Made by a program: the position numbers and the translations under genes. From Actinomycetota bacterium (GTDB taxonomy: Bacteria; Actinomycetota; Actinomycetes; S36-B12; GCA-2699445): a stretch of DNA of 50,665 nucleotides. The stretch lies in NCBI GenBank assembly GCA_029978705.1, contig JAPOIY010000018.1, positions 1 to 50,665 on the forward strand, in the 5' to 3' direction. Positions 21,101 to 35,575 of this stretch are shown piece by piece (positions within the stretch are counted from its first letter, which is position 1; every line of letters starts with the position of its first letter). The notes under the pieces were generated by a model, which was not told the DNA's origin, did no database searches, and saw only the letters and a program-made list of their open reading frames with translations.

Positions 21101-22030
21101 TCAATCACTGTCCTCGCACGGCGGCGCCCACCATGGCCGCGACGGCCTCGGGGTCCGCCAAGTCCGCCCACACGAAGCGCACGACCTGGAAGCCGGCCCG
21201 CTCCAACCGCATCTGGCGTGTCTTCTCCTGCCAGTGCGCGGCCTCGAGGTCACCGGCGAGGGAGTACTTCTCGCGCCCGTCGAACTCGACGAGACGTTCG
21301 TCCCGACGACACGAAAATCCACCCGCGCGAGGAACTCCCCCGCGGGCGACCGCAAGGTCACCTGCGACTCCAGGGGGAATCCGGCACCGAGGAGGATGAG
21401 CCGCGTCCGGGTCTCACCGGGGCTCTCGGCGGCGGGGTCGGCCAGCGCAAGTGCGCGGCGGGCCCGCGCCACCCCTTCGTGGGCCGTGAGGGCGGACACC
21501 CGCGCCTGGAGCCCGGAAACAGTCGCCCCTTCACGATGGAGAACCGCGTCGACCACGGCGACCCCCTGGGCGCGGGGCAGGCCGCGGGCGCAGTCGACTG
21601 CCGTCCTGGCGAGGCTGGTGACACGAAGACCCCCGATCTCCGTCAGGTCGTTCCGCCCGAGGGGTCCCACATGGGTCTGGATCCCATGACGCCCGCCACG
21701 TCGGACGTGGTTGCGGTGGACGCCCGTGAGGTGAACGCGTCGGGTGTCGACATCCCAGAGGGGCAGCCCGTGCAGCAGCGCAGCGCTGACATGACTGAGC
21801 GCCACGGTGGTGCCGTACCGCTGGATCGTGCCGCGTGCGGCGAGGCGGTGCCGCTCGTCGCTACTGCTCGGCTTCGTCAAGCAGTAGGCACCTCGGCACA
21901 GTCGGTGAAGTCGTCGTCGGACATAGCGAATCTGCGCATCGGTGAACCCGGCCTCGACGAGGTGCCGGGTCAGGATCACGCCGCCGTTCGCGGCCGCGAT
22001 CATCTCCACCTGCGCTGCGACCCATGCCAT
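21101..22030 (-). pseudogene. AbiEi-antitoxin-domain / DUF559-type protein, frameshifted near 3' end
   Basis: The N-terminal part has the winged-helix AbiEi-type layout (GGVILTRHLVEAGFTDAQIR, then RRLHRLCRGAYCL), followed by the middle domain and a C-terminal DUF559/Vsr-like nuclease fold (ESPGETRTRLILLGAGFPL, RVDFRVV). At about 21300-21306 the frame breaks: the running frame turns Ser/Arg-rich and ends at 21101. The -1/+2 frame instead reads DERLVEFDGREKYSL ... FQVVRFVWADLADPEA and stops at 21105, exactly the expected family C-terminus. A single 1- or 2-base change would restore it. ATG 22030 is a guess; GTG 22078 is possible. Palindromic repeats flank the gene on both sides. It may be a true pseudogene, a programmed frameshift or a sequencing error. 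Confidence 0.75.
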
Positions 22031-22104
22031 GCCACAGGGTGACCCGACCCAAGGGCGGCTCACCGGACTTGTCCACACCCCGGGCGCCGGTGCTCACCGT
22101 CCCG

Positions 22105-22170
22105 CCCGAAAGAGTCGCATGCGACCGTTTCAGTTAGAAGCGACCGTTTGAACGGTCGCCTTTGGCCGTT
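22105..22170. repeat. 66-bp double-palindrome repeat, copy B
   Basis: Same orientation and length as copy A (21022-21087), nine mismatches. The palindromes are less perfect here: the GTCGCATGCGAC core is intact, as is GCGACCGTT-TG... with its AACGGTCGC partner, but the outer arms have drifted. It lies just upstream of the AbiEi-like gene. Confidence 0.85.
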
Positions 22171-22171
22171 C

Positions 22172-22201
22172 CAGTCGCATGCGACCGTTTCGGGGACCGG
22201 G
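22172..22201. repeat. 30-bp palindrome-bearing direct repeat, copy C
   Basis: Begins CAGTCGCATGCGACCGTTTC and ends GGGGACCGGG; identical over 30 bp to copy D at 22213-22242, 41 bp further on. It carries the same GTCGCATGCGAC core as copies A and B but a different right flank. Confidence 0.85.
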
Positions 22202-22212
22202 TCTCGCCGTTG

Positions 22213-22242
22213 CAGTCGCATGCGACCGTTTCGGGGACCGGG
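22213..22242. repeat. 30-bp palindrome-bearing direct repeat, copy D
   Basis: Identical to copy C over 30 bp, with an 11-bp spacer between them. It lies 44 bp from the 3' end of the quinone oxidoreductase gene, so it could fold in that gene's mRNA tail. Confidence 0.85.
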
Positions 22243-22286
22243 CCATGCCTTCGGGCCAGGTGCGGGGGCGACCGGCGGGGGAGGAA

Positions 22287-23258
22287 CTACGCCTGCAGCA
22301 GGATCTTGCCGACGTGGGAACTGTCCGCCATCACCCGGTGGGCCGTCTTCGCGTCCGCCATCGGCAGCACCCGGTCGACGACAGGCACGATCTGCCCGGC
22401 CTCGATCAAGGGCCACACGGCGTCGCGCACCCCGGCCACGATCTCGGACTTCTCGGCCACGGTCCGCCCCCGCAGACTCGTCGCGAACAGGCTCCCCTGC
22501 TTGGTCAGCAGCCGGCCGAGGTCGAGCTCGCCGGCCACCCCTCCCTGCAGACCGATCACCACGAGGCGCCCCTGCCGGGCGAGGGCCCGGACGTTGCGGT
22601 CGAGGTACTTCGCGCCCATCACGTCGAGGATCACGTCCATCCCCCGCCCGTCGGTCGCGGCCCGCACCTCCTCTGCGAAGTCCTGCGAGCGGTAGTCGAT
22701 CAGCACCTCTGCGCCGAGATCGGCACAGCGCCGGAGCTTCTCGGGGCTGCCCGCGGTCACCGCGACGTGCGCCCCGACCGCGCGGGCCCACTGGATCGCG
22801 AACGTCCCGATTCCGCCACCGCCACCGTGGATCAGCACCCACTCCCCCGGCTGAAGGGCCGCCACCATGGCAAGGTTCAGGTACACCGTGCAGGCGACCT
22901 CGGGCAGCGCCGCCGCGGCGACGAGGTCGATCCCGCGGGGCACCGGCAGGAGCTGCCCCACTGGCACGGGGACGCGTGTGGCATAGCCGCCGCCGGACAA
23001 CAGGGCGCACGCCTGCGCCCCCACCGGCCACACGGCCGCGTCGGACTCAGCCACCGTGCCGCTGCACTCCAGCCCCAGGATCGGCGACGCCCCCGGCGGT
23101 GGGGGGTACAGTCCCCGCCGTTGCAGGAGGTCCGCGCGGTTCACCCCGGCTGCAGCCACCTCCAGCACCACCTCATCGGCCGCGGCCACCGGGTCCGGCA
23201 CCTCCTCGTACCGGAGCACCTCCGGGTCGCCGGGTTCGCGGCAGATGATCGCGTGCAT
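22287..23258 (-). CDS. zinc-independent quinone oxidoreductase, MDR superfamily (PIG3-like)
   Basis: 323 residues. It is a medium-chain dehydrogenase/reductase lacking the catalytic zinc ligands, so an NAD(P)H:quinone or enoyl reductase type. GVNRADLLQRRGLYPPPPG at about residue 38 is the hallmark of the PIG3/TP53I3 group. The nucleotide-binding loop is HGGGGGIGTFAIQWA (near 145), and the C-terminus ends HVGKILLQ. The upstream small membrane protein gene is 7 bp away, so they are probably cotranscribed. Its true substrate is unknown. Confidence 0.9.
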   Translation of the reverse strand: MHAIICREPGDPEVLRYEEVPDPVAAADEVVLEVAAAGVNRADLLQRRGLYPPPPGASPILGLECSGTVAESDAAVWPVGAQACALLSGGGYATRVPVPVGQLLPVPRGIDLVAAAALPEVACTVYLNLAMVAALQPGEWVLIHGGGGGIGTFAIQWARAVGAHVAVTAGSPEKLRRCADLGAEVLIDYRSQDFAEEVRAATDGRGMDVILDVMGAKYLDRNVRALARQGRLVVIGLQGGVAGELDLGRLLTKQGSLFATSLRGRTVAEKSEIVAGVRDAVWPLIEAGQIVPVVDRVLPMADAKTAHRVMADSSHVGKILLQA

Positions 23259-23265
23259 GGTCCTC

Positions 23266-23679
23266 CTAGTGCCCGGCGCCCGGCATCGCCGCGAGCCATT
23301 CGTCCACCGTGGGTCTCTGGACGTCGAAGACCGCCGCGAGGCCGTCCCAGTCGACGCGTAGCGCGGGCGTGCGCTGCCGGGGTTTCTGCCGGTAGGCGCC
23401 GGCGCGCGCTCGGGCCAATGGGATGGCCAGCCGATCCAGGGACGACCCGAGGACGAAGACCAGTTCGGTGCCGGTGAGCACCATCGCGCCCACCCCGCTC
23501 ATGGTGTCGTCGACGCTGGTGCCGACCAGTACCGCGGGCCCGGACAGGACACCGGTCGGCAGCTGCTTCTCGGCCCGGCTCACCCGCCGACGCAGGACGG
23601 TCCGCATCGTCATGGCGACACCCATGGCCGCGAAGATGAGCACCAGGAGGGCGAGGAGTGCGGCGAAGGTCCACGTCAC
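23266..23679 (-). CDS. small membrane-anchored protein of unknown function
   Basis: 137 residues from a GTG. One N-terminal membrane segment (residues 5-26, AALLALLVLIFAAMGVAM) is followed by a cytoplasmic basic stretch and a beta-rich domain (GPAVLVGTSVDD, GTELVFVLGSSLDRLAIPL) that loosely resembles PH-like or YdbT-type folds. I do not recognise a family with confidence. It is the first gene of a two-gene unit with the quinone oxidoreductase and is divergent from the potassium channel, with 59 bp between starts. Confidence 0.7.
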   Translation of the reverse strand: MTWTFAALLALLVLIFAAMGVAMTMRTVLRRRVSRAEKQLPTGVLSGPAVLVGTSVDDTMSGVGAMVLTGTELVFVLGSSLDRLAIPLARARAGAYRQKPRQRTPALRVDWDGLAAVFDVQRPTVDEWLAAMPGAGH

Positions 23680-23738
23680 GGGCGCCGACCTCCTGCTTCG
23701 CGTGTCGCCGTGGCCGGATCTGCCACGCCTGACACAGT

Positions 23739-24413
23739 ATGCGCATGAGCACCACGCCCACTCTGACCCCGCGTACCGGGGCTCGTCTCGCGCTGCATCT
23801 GAGTGCGGCGGTCTTGACAGCCATGGGTCTCAGCGCCGTCATGGTCCTCGCTTATGCCCTGGCTCCCGTGCCGACCGAAGCGTGGACGCTGACGCAGTTC
23901 CTGATCTTCTCGGGAATCTGCCTGGTGGTGTTCACGACGGCGTCGCTCATGGCCATCTACCGGCTGACGCGGACCAAGCGGCCCCTGACCATCGGGCTGG
24001 CCTTCGCCGCGATCATGGCCACGATCCTGATCCTGTCCTACGCCTGGCTCTACCTCACCCTGAGCATGTCGAACGCCGACAACTTCACCGAGTCCCTCAC
24101 CAAAGCCTCCGCCATCTACTTCACGGTGACCGTGCTGTCCACGGTCGGGTTCGGCGACATCACCCCCGTCGGCGACACCGCCCGACTCCTGGTGACCAGT
24201 CAGATGCTGCTGGGTTTCACGCTGATCACCTTCGCCATCCGAGCGGTGATGAGCACGACGACGGCCGCGGTCAAGAAAAAGGGCGCCTCGCGCTGGCAGG
24301 AGACTCACGCTGAGGAGACGGTGGCGGCGGACCAGTCCAAGGTGGCCAAGGACACCGCCCAGCTCGCCGAGGCCGAGAAGAACCTCGCCGACGACAGTCA
24401 GGGCGACTCCTGA
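23739..24413 (+). CDS. potassium channel family protein (pore domain)
   Basis: 224 residues; a second ATG at 23745 is equally possible and no Shine-Dalgarno is clear. Three hydrophobic segments (about 17-40, 51-72, 81-105) precede a pore region with the selectivity filter TVGFGD (about residue 136) and a last helix at 145-170. This gives two helices more than KcsA but no S4 arginines, so it is not voltage-sensing by sequence. The cytoplasmic tail from about 185 is Ala/Glu/Lys-rich and probably coiled coil; there is no RCK domain. Its 3' end overlaps that of the S9 peptidase by 16 bp, tail to tail. Confidence 0.88.
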   Translation: MRMSTTPTLTPRTGARLALHLSAAVLTAMGLSAVMVLAYALAPVPTEAWTLTQFLIFSGICLVVFTTASLMAIYRLTRTKRPLTIGLAFAAIMATILILSYAWLYLTLSMSNADNFTESLTKASAIYFTVTVLSTVGFGDITPVGDTARLLVTSQMLLGFTLITFAIRAVMSTTTAAVKKKGASRWQETHAEETVAADQSKVAKDTAQLAEAEKNLADDSQGDS

Positions 24414-26347
24414 TCCCCCGCCACCGCTTCGGCCAGTAGCGGCACCTCAGCGGCCCCGGCGGGCACCGTGATGCTCGACGTGGCGAACACGTCACCGTAC
24501 GGCTCCGCCCGCCCGCCGAGGTGCTCGGCCAGGAAGGCCTCGGCGACGGCGAAGAAACTCAGCCGGTTCGCCGGCTCGGCGAACCCGTGGCCCTCGTCCG
24601 GAAACAGCACATACGTCACCGGGATGCCGTGTCTGGTCATCGCCGTCACGATCTGTTCCGACTCCGCCTGCTTCACGCGCGGGTCGTTGGCGCCCTGGCC
24701 GATGAGCAGCGGGCGGCGGATACGGTCGGCGAAGGTCAGCGGGGAGCGGGCAGTCAGGAACTCCCGGCCCGCCTCGGTGGTGAAGTCGCCGACCCGGTCC
24801 TTGAACATCTGGATCATGGGGGCCCAGTAGGGCGGGATCGACTCGAGCAGCGTGATGATGTTCGACGGCCCGACGATGTCCACCCCGCACGCGAAGACCT
24901 CCGGGGTCATGGTGAGGCCCACCAGCGTCGCGTAGCCGCCGTAGCTGCCGCCGTAGATGGCGATGCGGTCGCGGTCCGCCACACCGGAGTCGACGGCCCA
25001 CCCGACCGCATCGAGCAGGTCGTCGTGCATCTTCCCGGCCCACTCCCCGTTGCCGGCATTCAGGAAGTCCTTGCCGAACCCGGTGGACCCGCGGTAGTTG
25101 ACCGACAGGACGGCATAGCCGCGGTCGGCCAGCAACTGATGCTCGGGGTTGAAGCCCCATTCGTCGCGGGCCCACGGGCCGCCATGCACGTCCAGCACCA
25201 GCGGCAGGGGACGGTCCGGGCGGCCGGTCTCGTCCGGGTCGGCGTCGTGCGGCAGCGTCAGGTACGCCACCATCGCCAGGCCGTCCCGGGTCGGGATCTG
25301 GAGGGGGTGCATGGGGACGAGGGCGAAGCGGTCCAGGTCACTGCGGTTGGCGAACAGGAAGCGCGCCTGACGCTGCGCCCGGTCGTAGAGGTAGTAGTTG
25401 ACCGGCCCCCGGTCGGAGATGAAGGCGACCACCCAGAGGTCGTCGGCGTCGGTCCGGCTCAGGACCACGAGTTCGCCCGGGTCCGCCTGGGCCAGGGCGG
25501 CGAGGTCGGTGGCGGTGACGTCATCGAGGGCCTGCCACTCGGTCCGCAGGTGGTTGACGGCCACCGCCTCGATGGTCTTGTCGACGGGGTGCGCCAGGAC
25601 CGACGACACATCGGCCACGTCACTGGCGAAGATCAGCTCGGCGGACCCGTCGGTCAGGTCGGCCCGGAAGAGTGCGGCCTTGTCCCGCCCCCGGCTGTCG
25701 AGCAGGTAGAAAGCGCCGCCGTCGGCGGTGAACCCGACCGGCATCGTGGTCAGGCTGTCGACCATGTCGGCTTCGAGCAGCGGCTCGTACCCGTCGGGGC
25801 CGGCCCGGAAGATGGTGCTACCGCCGTCCTCGCGCATCGCCATCGCCAGCGGGACCGTGAAGTCGTCGCGCGCGAAGAGTTGCACGAAGCCGGGGTTCTC
25901 CACCACCGTCTCGGAGGTCCCCGTGGCGATGTCCACCTTGAGGACGTCGTGCAGTTCCGGGACCCGGTTGTTCACGTCCACGAGGACGTGGCCGGGTTCC
26001 TCCCGGCTGCGCACCGACAGGGCGGCTGAGACGCCGGGGAAGGGCGTCAGGTCGATCTCCTCCCCGGTCTCGAGGTCGACGCTGTAGAGGTGGAAGTCCT
26101 CGTCGCCCCCGCTGTCCTGCGGGAAGAGGATGTGCCGGTTGGTGTACGCCCAGTCGTGGGAGCGGATCCCGCGGCGGGTGTCAGATGTGACCGGACGCGC
26201 GGCCGCCAGGTCGTCGACCGGGGCCACCCAGACGTTGAGCACGCCGGCCACGGGCGCCAGCCAACTCAGCTGCGTCCCGTCGGGACTGATCTGGACGTCG
26301 GCGCGCTCAGGGTTGCCATACAGCGCGGCGCGGGGGATGAGGGCCAT
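24398..26347 (-). CDS. S9 family prolyl oligopeptidase-like serine peptidase
   Basis: 649 residues, no signal peptide, so cytoplasmic. Residues about 1-380 form the beta-propeller (DVQISPDGTQLSWLAP, then repeated strands), and the rest is the alpha/beta-hydrolase domain. The nucleophile lies in YGGSYGGYATL (about residue 470), the acid in GANDPRVKQ (about 553) and the His in DEGHGF (about 585), a complete triad. It probably trims short peptides; specificity (dipeptidyl or acylaminoacyl) cannot be told. It follows rpoC on the same strand after a 125-bp gap with a strong hairpin, so it is likely a separate unit. Confidence 0.92.
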   Translation of the reverse strand: MALIPRAALYGNPERADVQISPDGTQLSWLAPVAGVLNVWVAPVDDLAAARPVTSDTRRGIRSHDWAYTNRHILFPQDSGGDEDFHLYSVDLETGEEIDLTPFPGVSAALSVRSREEPGHVLVDVNNRVPELHDVLKVDIATGTSETVVENPGFVQLFARDDFTVPLAMAMREDGGSTIFRAGPDGYEPLLEADMVDSLTTMPVGFTADGGAFYLLDSRGRDKAALFRADLTDGSAELIFASDVADVSSVLAHPVDKTIEAVAVNHLRTEWQALDDVTATDLAALAQADPGELVVLSRTDADDLWVVAFISDRGPVNYYLYDRAQRQARFLFANRSDLDRFALVPMHPLQIPTRDGLAMVAYLTLPHDADPDETGRPDRPLPLVLDVHGGPWARDEWGFNPEHQLLADRGYAVLSVNYRGSTGFGKDFLNAGNGEWAGKMHDDLLDAVGWAVDSGVADRDRIAIYGGSYGGYATLVGLTMTPEVFACGVDIVGPSNIITLLESIPPYWAPMIQMFKDRVGDFTTEAGREFLTARSPLTFADRIRRPLLIGQGANDPRVKQAESEQIVTAMTRHGIPVTYVLFPDEGHGFAEPANRLSFFAVAEAFLAEHLGGRAEPYGDVFATSSITVPAGAAEVPLLAEAVAGDQESP

Positions 26348-26410
26348 TCCGGCACCCTATCGCTGGCGGTGGGCGCCGCCGACCGGCCGCAGAACTGCCC
26401 CACAGACATG

Positions 26411-26456
26411 AACCTGCCCCGTACGCGGGCCAGAAAAGCCACGTACGGGGCAGGTT
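26411..26456 (-). terminator. rpoC terminator hairpin
   Basis: A perfect 15-bp stem: AACCTGCCCCGTACG (26411-26425) against CGTACGGGGCAGGTT (26442-26456), loop 16 nt. It begins 16 nt past the rpoC stop on the minus strand. The stem's outer AACC/GGTT gives a short U-rich 3' arm for minus-strand RNA. Confidence 0.8.
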
Positions 26457-26472
26457 TGCGGTCGGGGTTTCG

Positions 26473-30372
<3,900 letters not shown>

Positions 30373-30439
30373 TTCGCTTTTTCCTTCGTTCGCCTATGGA
30401 CGTTTCAGCTTGTTGGGGGCCGGAGGCCGGCCACGACGG

Positions 30440-33901
<3,462 letters not shown>

Positions 33902-34095
33902 GAAGGGTCCTTCCCGAGCATCGCGCGCGGTGGTCACCTGCACGCCCCCACCCACACCTGCCACCTGGTCCCGGGTGGGACGCGGTGTACCGGACGTGGT
34001 CTGTGCTGCGCGGCTCAGGACAGACCCGGACCGGGGGTTCATTTGATAGGGGGCGCAACCACCAACGGTACAGAAGGGTTGGGCGCATGTCTACA

Positions 34096-34120
34096 GAGGT
34101 GTTGCAGATCACAACACCTC
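34096..34120 (-). other. hairpin in the rpoB leader
   Basis: GAGGTGTTG (34096-34104) and CAACACCTC (34112-34120) form a perfect 9-bp stem with a 7-nt loop. It lies about 195 nt upstream of the TTG start and 30-50 nt after the predicted transcription start. Role unknown: stability, processing or regulator binding are all possible. Confidence 0.55.
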
Positions 34121-34156
34121 GTCCGGCGGCGAGGGCTCACCGCCTACTTGCAGAGC

Positions 34157-34185
34157 ATCTTGCTCATGGTCGGCGGCCGAGTCAA
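34157..34185 (-). promoter_or_regulatory. rpoB promoter candidate
   Basis: On the minus strand TTGACT (34185-34180) and CAAGAT (34162-34157) are 17 nt apart. It lies after the rplL hairpin and would give a leader of about 250 nt to rpoB. The 366-bp gap 33902-34267 thus holds, in order on the minus strand, a terminator/attenuator, this promoter, and a leader with a hairpin at 34096-34120; no gene is visible in it. Confidence 0.6.
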
Positions 34186-34212
34186 GCCTTTCGGTCACTT
34201 CGTGGGGCCGGA

Positions 34213-34250
34213 CGCACGACGGCCGCCCCGGGTGGGGCGGCCGTCGTGCG
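34213..34250 (-). terminator. attenuator or terminator after rplL
   Basis: A perfect 17-bp stem (34213-34229 with 34234-34250) and loop GGGT, 17 nt past the rplL stop. No U-run follows on the minus strand. Its place between rplL and rpoB matches the partial attenuator known in many bacteria that lowers rpoBC output below that of L10/L12. Confidence 0.8.
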
Positions 34251-34267
34251 GATCGTCTAGGACGACG

Positions 34268-34660
34268 TCACTTGACGCTGACGGTGGCGCCGGCGCCCTC
34301 GAGGGCCTCCTTGGCCTTGTCGGCGGTCTCCTTGTTGACCTTCTCCAGCAGGGGCTTGGGGGCGCCCTCCACCAGGTCCTTGGCCTCCTTGAGGCCCAGG
34401 TCGGTGAGGCCGCGGACCTCCTTGATGACCTGGATCTTCTTGTCGCCGGCCGACTCCAGGATGACGTCGAACTCATCCTGCTCGGCGGCGGCACCGGCGT
34501 CGCCACCGCCCGCTGCCGGGGCTCCGGCAGCGGCCACCGCGACGGGGGCGGCAGCGGTGACGTCGAAGGTCTCTTCGAACTGCTTCACGAACTCGCTGAG
34601 CTCCAGGAGGGTCATCTCCTTGAACGCGTCCAGCAGTTCGTCGTTGCTGAGTTTCGCCAT
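34268..34660 (-). CDS. rplL: 50S ribosomal protein L7/L12
   Basis: 130 residues. The N-terminal dimerisation helices ([20 protein letters not shown]) are joined by an Ala/Gly-rich hinge ([12 protein letters not shown], about 45-60) to the factor-binding domain ([35 protein letters not shown]). It forms the stalk that recruits EF-Tu and EF-G. An 80-bp gap separates it from rplJ. Confidence 0.97.
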   Translation of the reverse strand: MAKLSNDELLDAFKEMTLLELSEFVKQFEETFDVTAAAPVAVAAAGAPAAGGGDAGAAAEQDEFDVILESAGDKKIQVIKEVRGLTDLGLKEAKDLVEGAPKPLLEKVNKETADKAKEALEGAGATVSVK

Positions 34661-34740
34661 TGGGGCGTTTCCTTTCGTGTGCTCCGGCCGGGCCGGACTC
34701 CGTGACGGTGCCGTCCTGCGACGGCGTGGGGGTCAGGGCG

Positions 34741-35406
34741 TCAGCCCTCCTGCGATGCCTCCTCGGCGGGCGCCGATTCGGCGGTTGCCTCGGCCGGGGC
34801 CTCGGCGTCGGCGGGCGACGGGGCGTCGTCAGCCGAAGTCTCAACAGCGGCGGGGGCGGGCTCGCCGGCCCCCCCGGCCAGGACACTGGGGTCGGCCTCA
34901 GCCTTGACCCGCAGGGCCTCGACGGCTCGCGCCGCCTGGGACAGCGGAGCGTTGAAGAGCGAGGCCGCCTGCGACAGGGACGCCTTCATGCCGCCGGCCA
35001 GCTTGGCCAGCAAGACATCCCGGGACTCCAGGTCGGCGAGCTTCTTGATCTCGTCCGGCGTCACCTGCTTGCCGTCGAGGTAGCCGCCCTTGACGACCAG
35101 GGCGGGGTGGTCCTTGCCGAAGTCCTTCAGCCCCTTCGCCGCCTCCACGACGTCCCCGGTCACGAAAGCGATCGCGGACGGGCCCACGAGCATCTCGTCG
35201 AAGCCGTCGACGCCGGCGTCCCGGGCCGCAATCTTGGTCAGCGTGTTCTTGACCACGGCGTACTCGGCATTGCCGCGCAGCGCGGTGCGCAGGGCACGCA
35301 ACTGGGAGACGGTGAGACCGCGGTACTCGGTCAGGACGACACCGGAGGAGTTCTTGAACTGCTCGGTGAGTTCGGCGACCGCCTTGGTCTTGGTCGTACG
35401 CGACAT
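34741..35406 (-). CDS. rplJ: 50S ribosomal protein L10 with acidic C-terminal extension
   Basis: 221 residues from the ATG at 35406 with AAAGGGA upstream; a longer frame runs into the leader. [26 protein letters not shown] and the [10 protein letters not shown] region are standard. After about residue 175 an Ala/Glu/Pro-rich acidic tail of about 45 residues is appended beyond the L12-binding helix, more than in most bacteria. L10 holds L12 dimers to the ribosome and represses its own leader. Confidence 0.95.
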   Translation of the reverse strand: MSRTTKTKAVAELTEQFKNSSGVVLTEYRGLTVSQLRALRTALRGNAEYAVVKNTLTKIAARDAGVDGFDEMLVGPSAIAFVTGDVVEAAKGLKDFGKDHPALVVKGGYLDGKQVTPDEIKKLADLESRDVLLAKLAGGMKASLSQAASLFNAPLSQAARAVEALRVKAEADPSVLAGGAGEPAPAAVETSADDAPSPADAEAPAEATAESAPAEEASQEG

Positions 35407-35528
35407 GAGGTCCCTTTCCTGCGGGACCACTGGCACCAGGGATCAGCGCGAACACAATGTCGCTCATCAACACCTGCGCGGGCTGTCCGGGTGGACGATT
35501 GAGCCTGTCGGCACCAGCGGTCTTCGGC
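35407..35528 (-). ncRNA. L10 leader (ribosomal protein autoregulatory leader)
   Basis: The 5' UTR between the promoter and rplJ contains, on the minus strand, CCGAAGACCGCTGGTGCC (about 35527-35510), which matches the conserved L10-leader kink-turn region (CCGAAGACnGnnGGUG). CGCGCAGGTG and a 3' arm TGGTGCCAGTGGTCCCGCAGG just before the start follow. L10(L12)4 binding represses translation of rplJL in the known family. Ends are approximate. Confidence 0.72.
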
Positions 35529-35534
35529 GTCCTC

Positions 35535-35564
35535 AGGGTAAGGGGTCCGGCAACGCCCGGTCAA
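35535..35564 (-). promoter_or_regulatory. rplJ promoter
   Basis: TTGACC (35564-35559) and TACCCT (35540-35535) on the minus strand with an 18-nt spacer. The predicted start near 35528 falls directly before the L10-leader motif. Same -35 and spacing as the rpsL promoter. It separates rplJL from the secreted-protein gene upstream. Confidence 0.7.
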
Positions 35565-35575
35565 AGCGGCCCCGG

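Noticed and set aside
22172-22242. Short CRISPR-like array
   Set aside because: Only two identical 30-bp copies with an 11-bp spacer and no cas genes; the repeats share a palindrome with copies A and B, so they belong to that repeat family.
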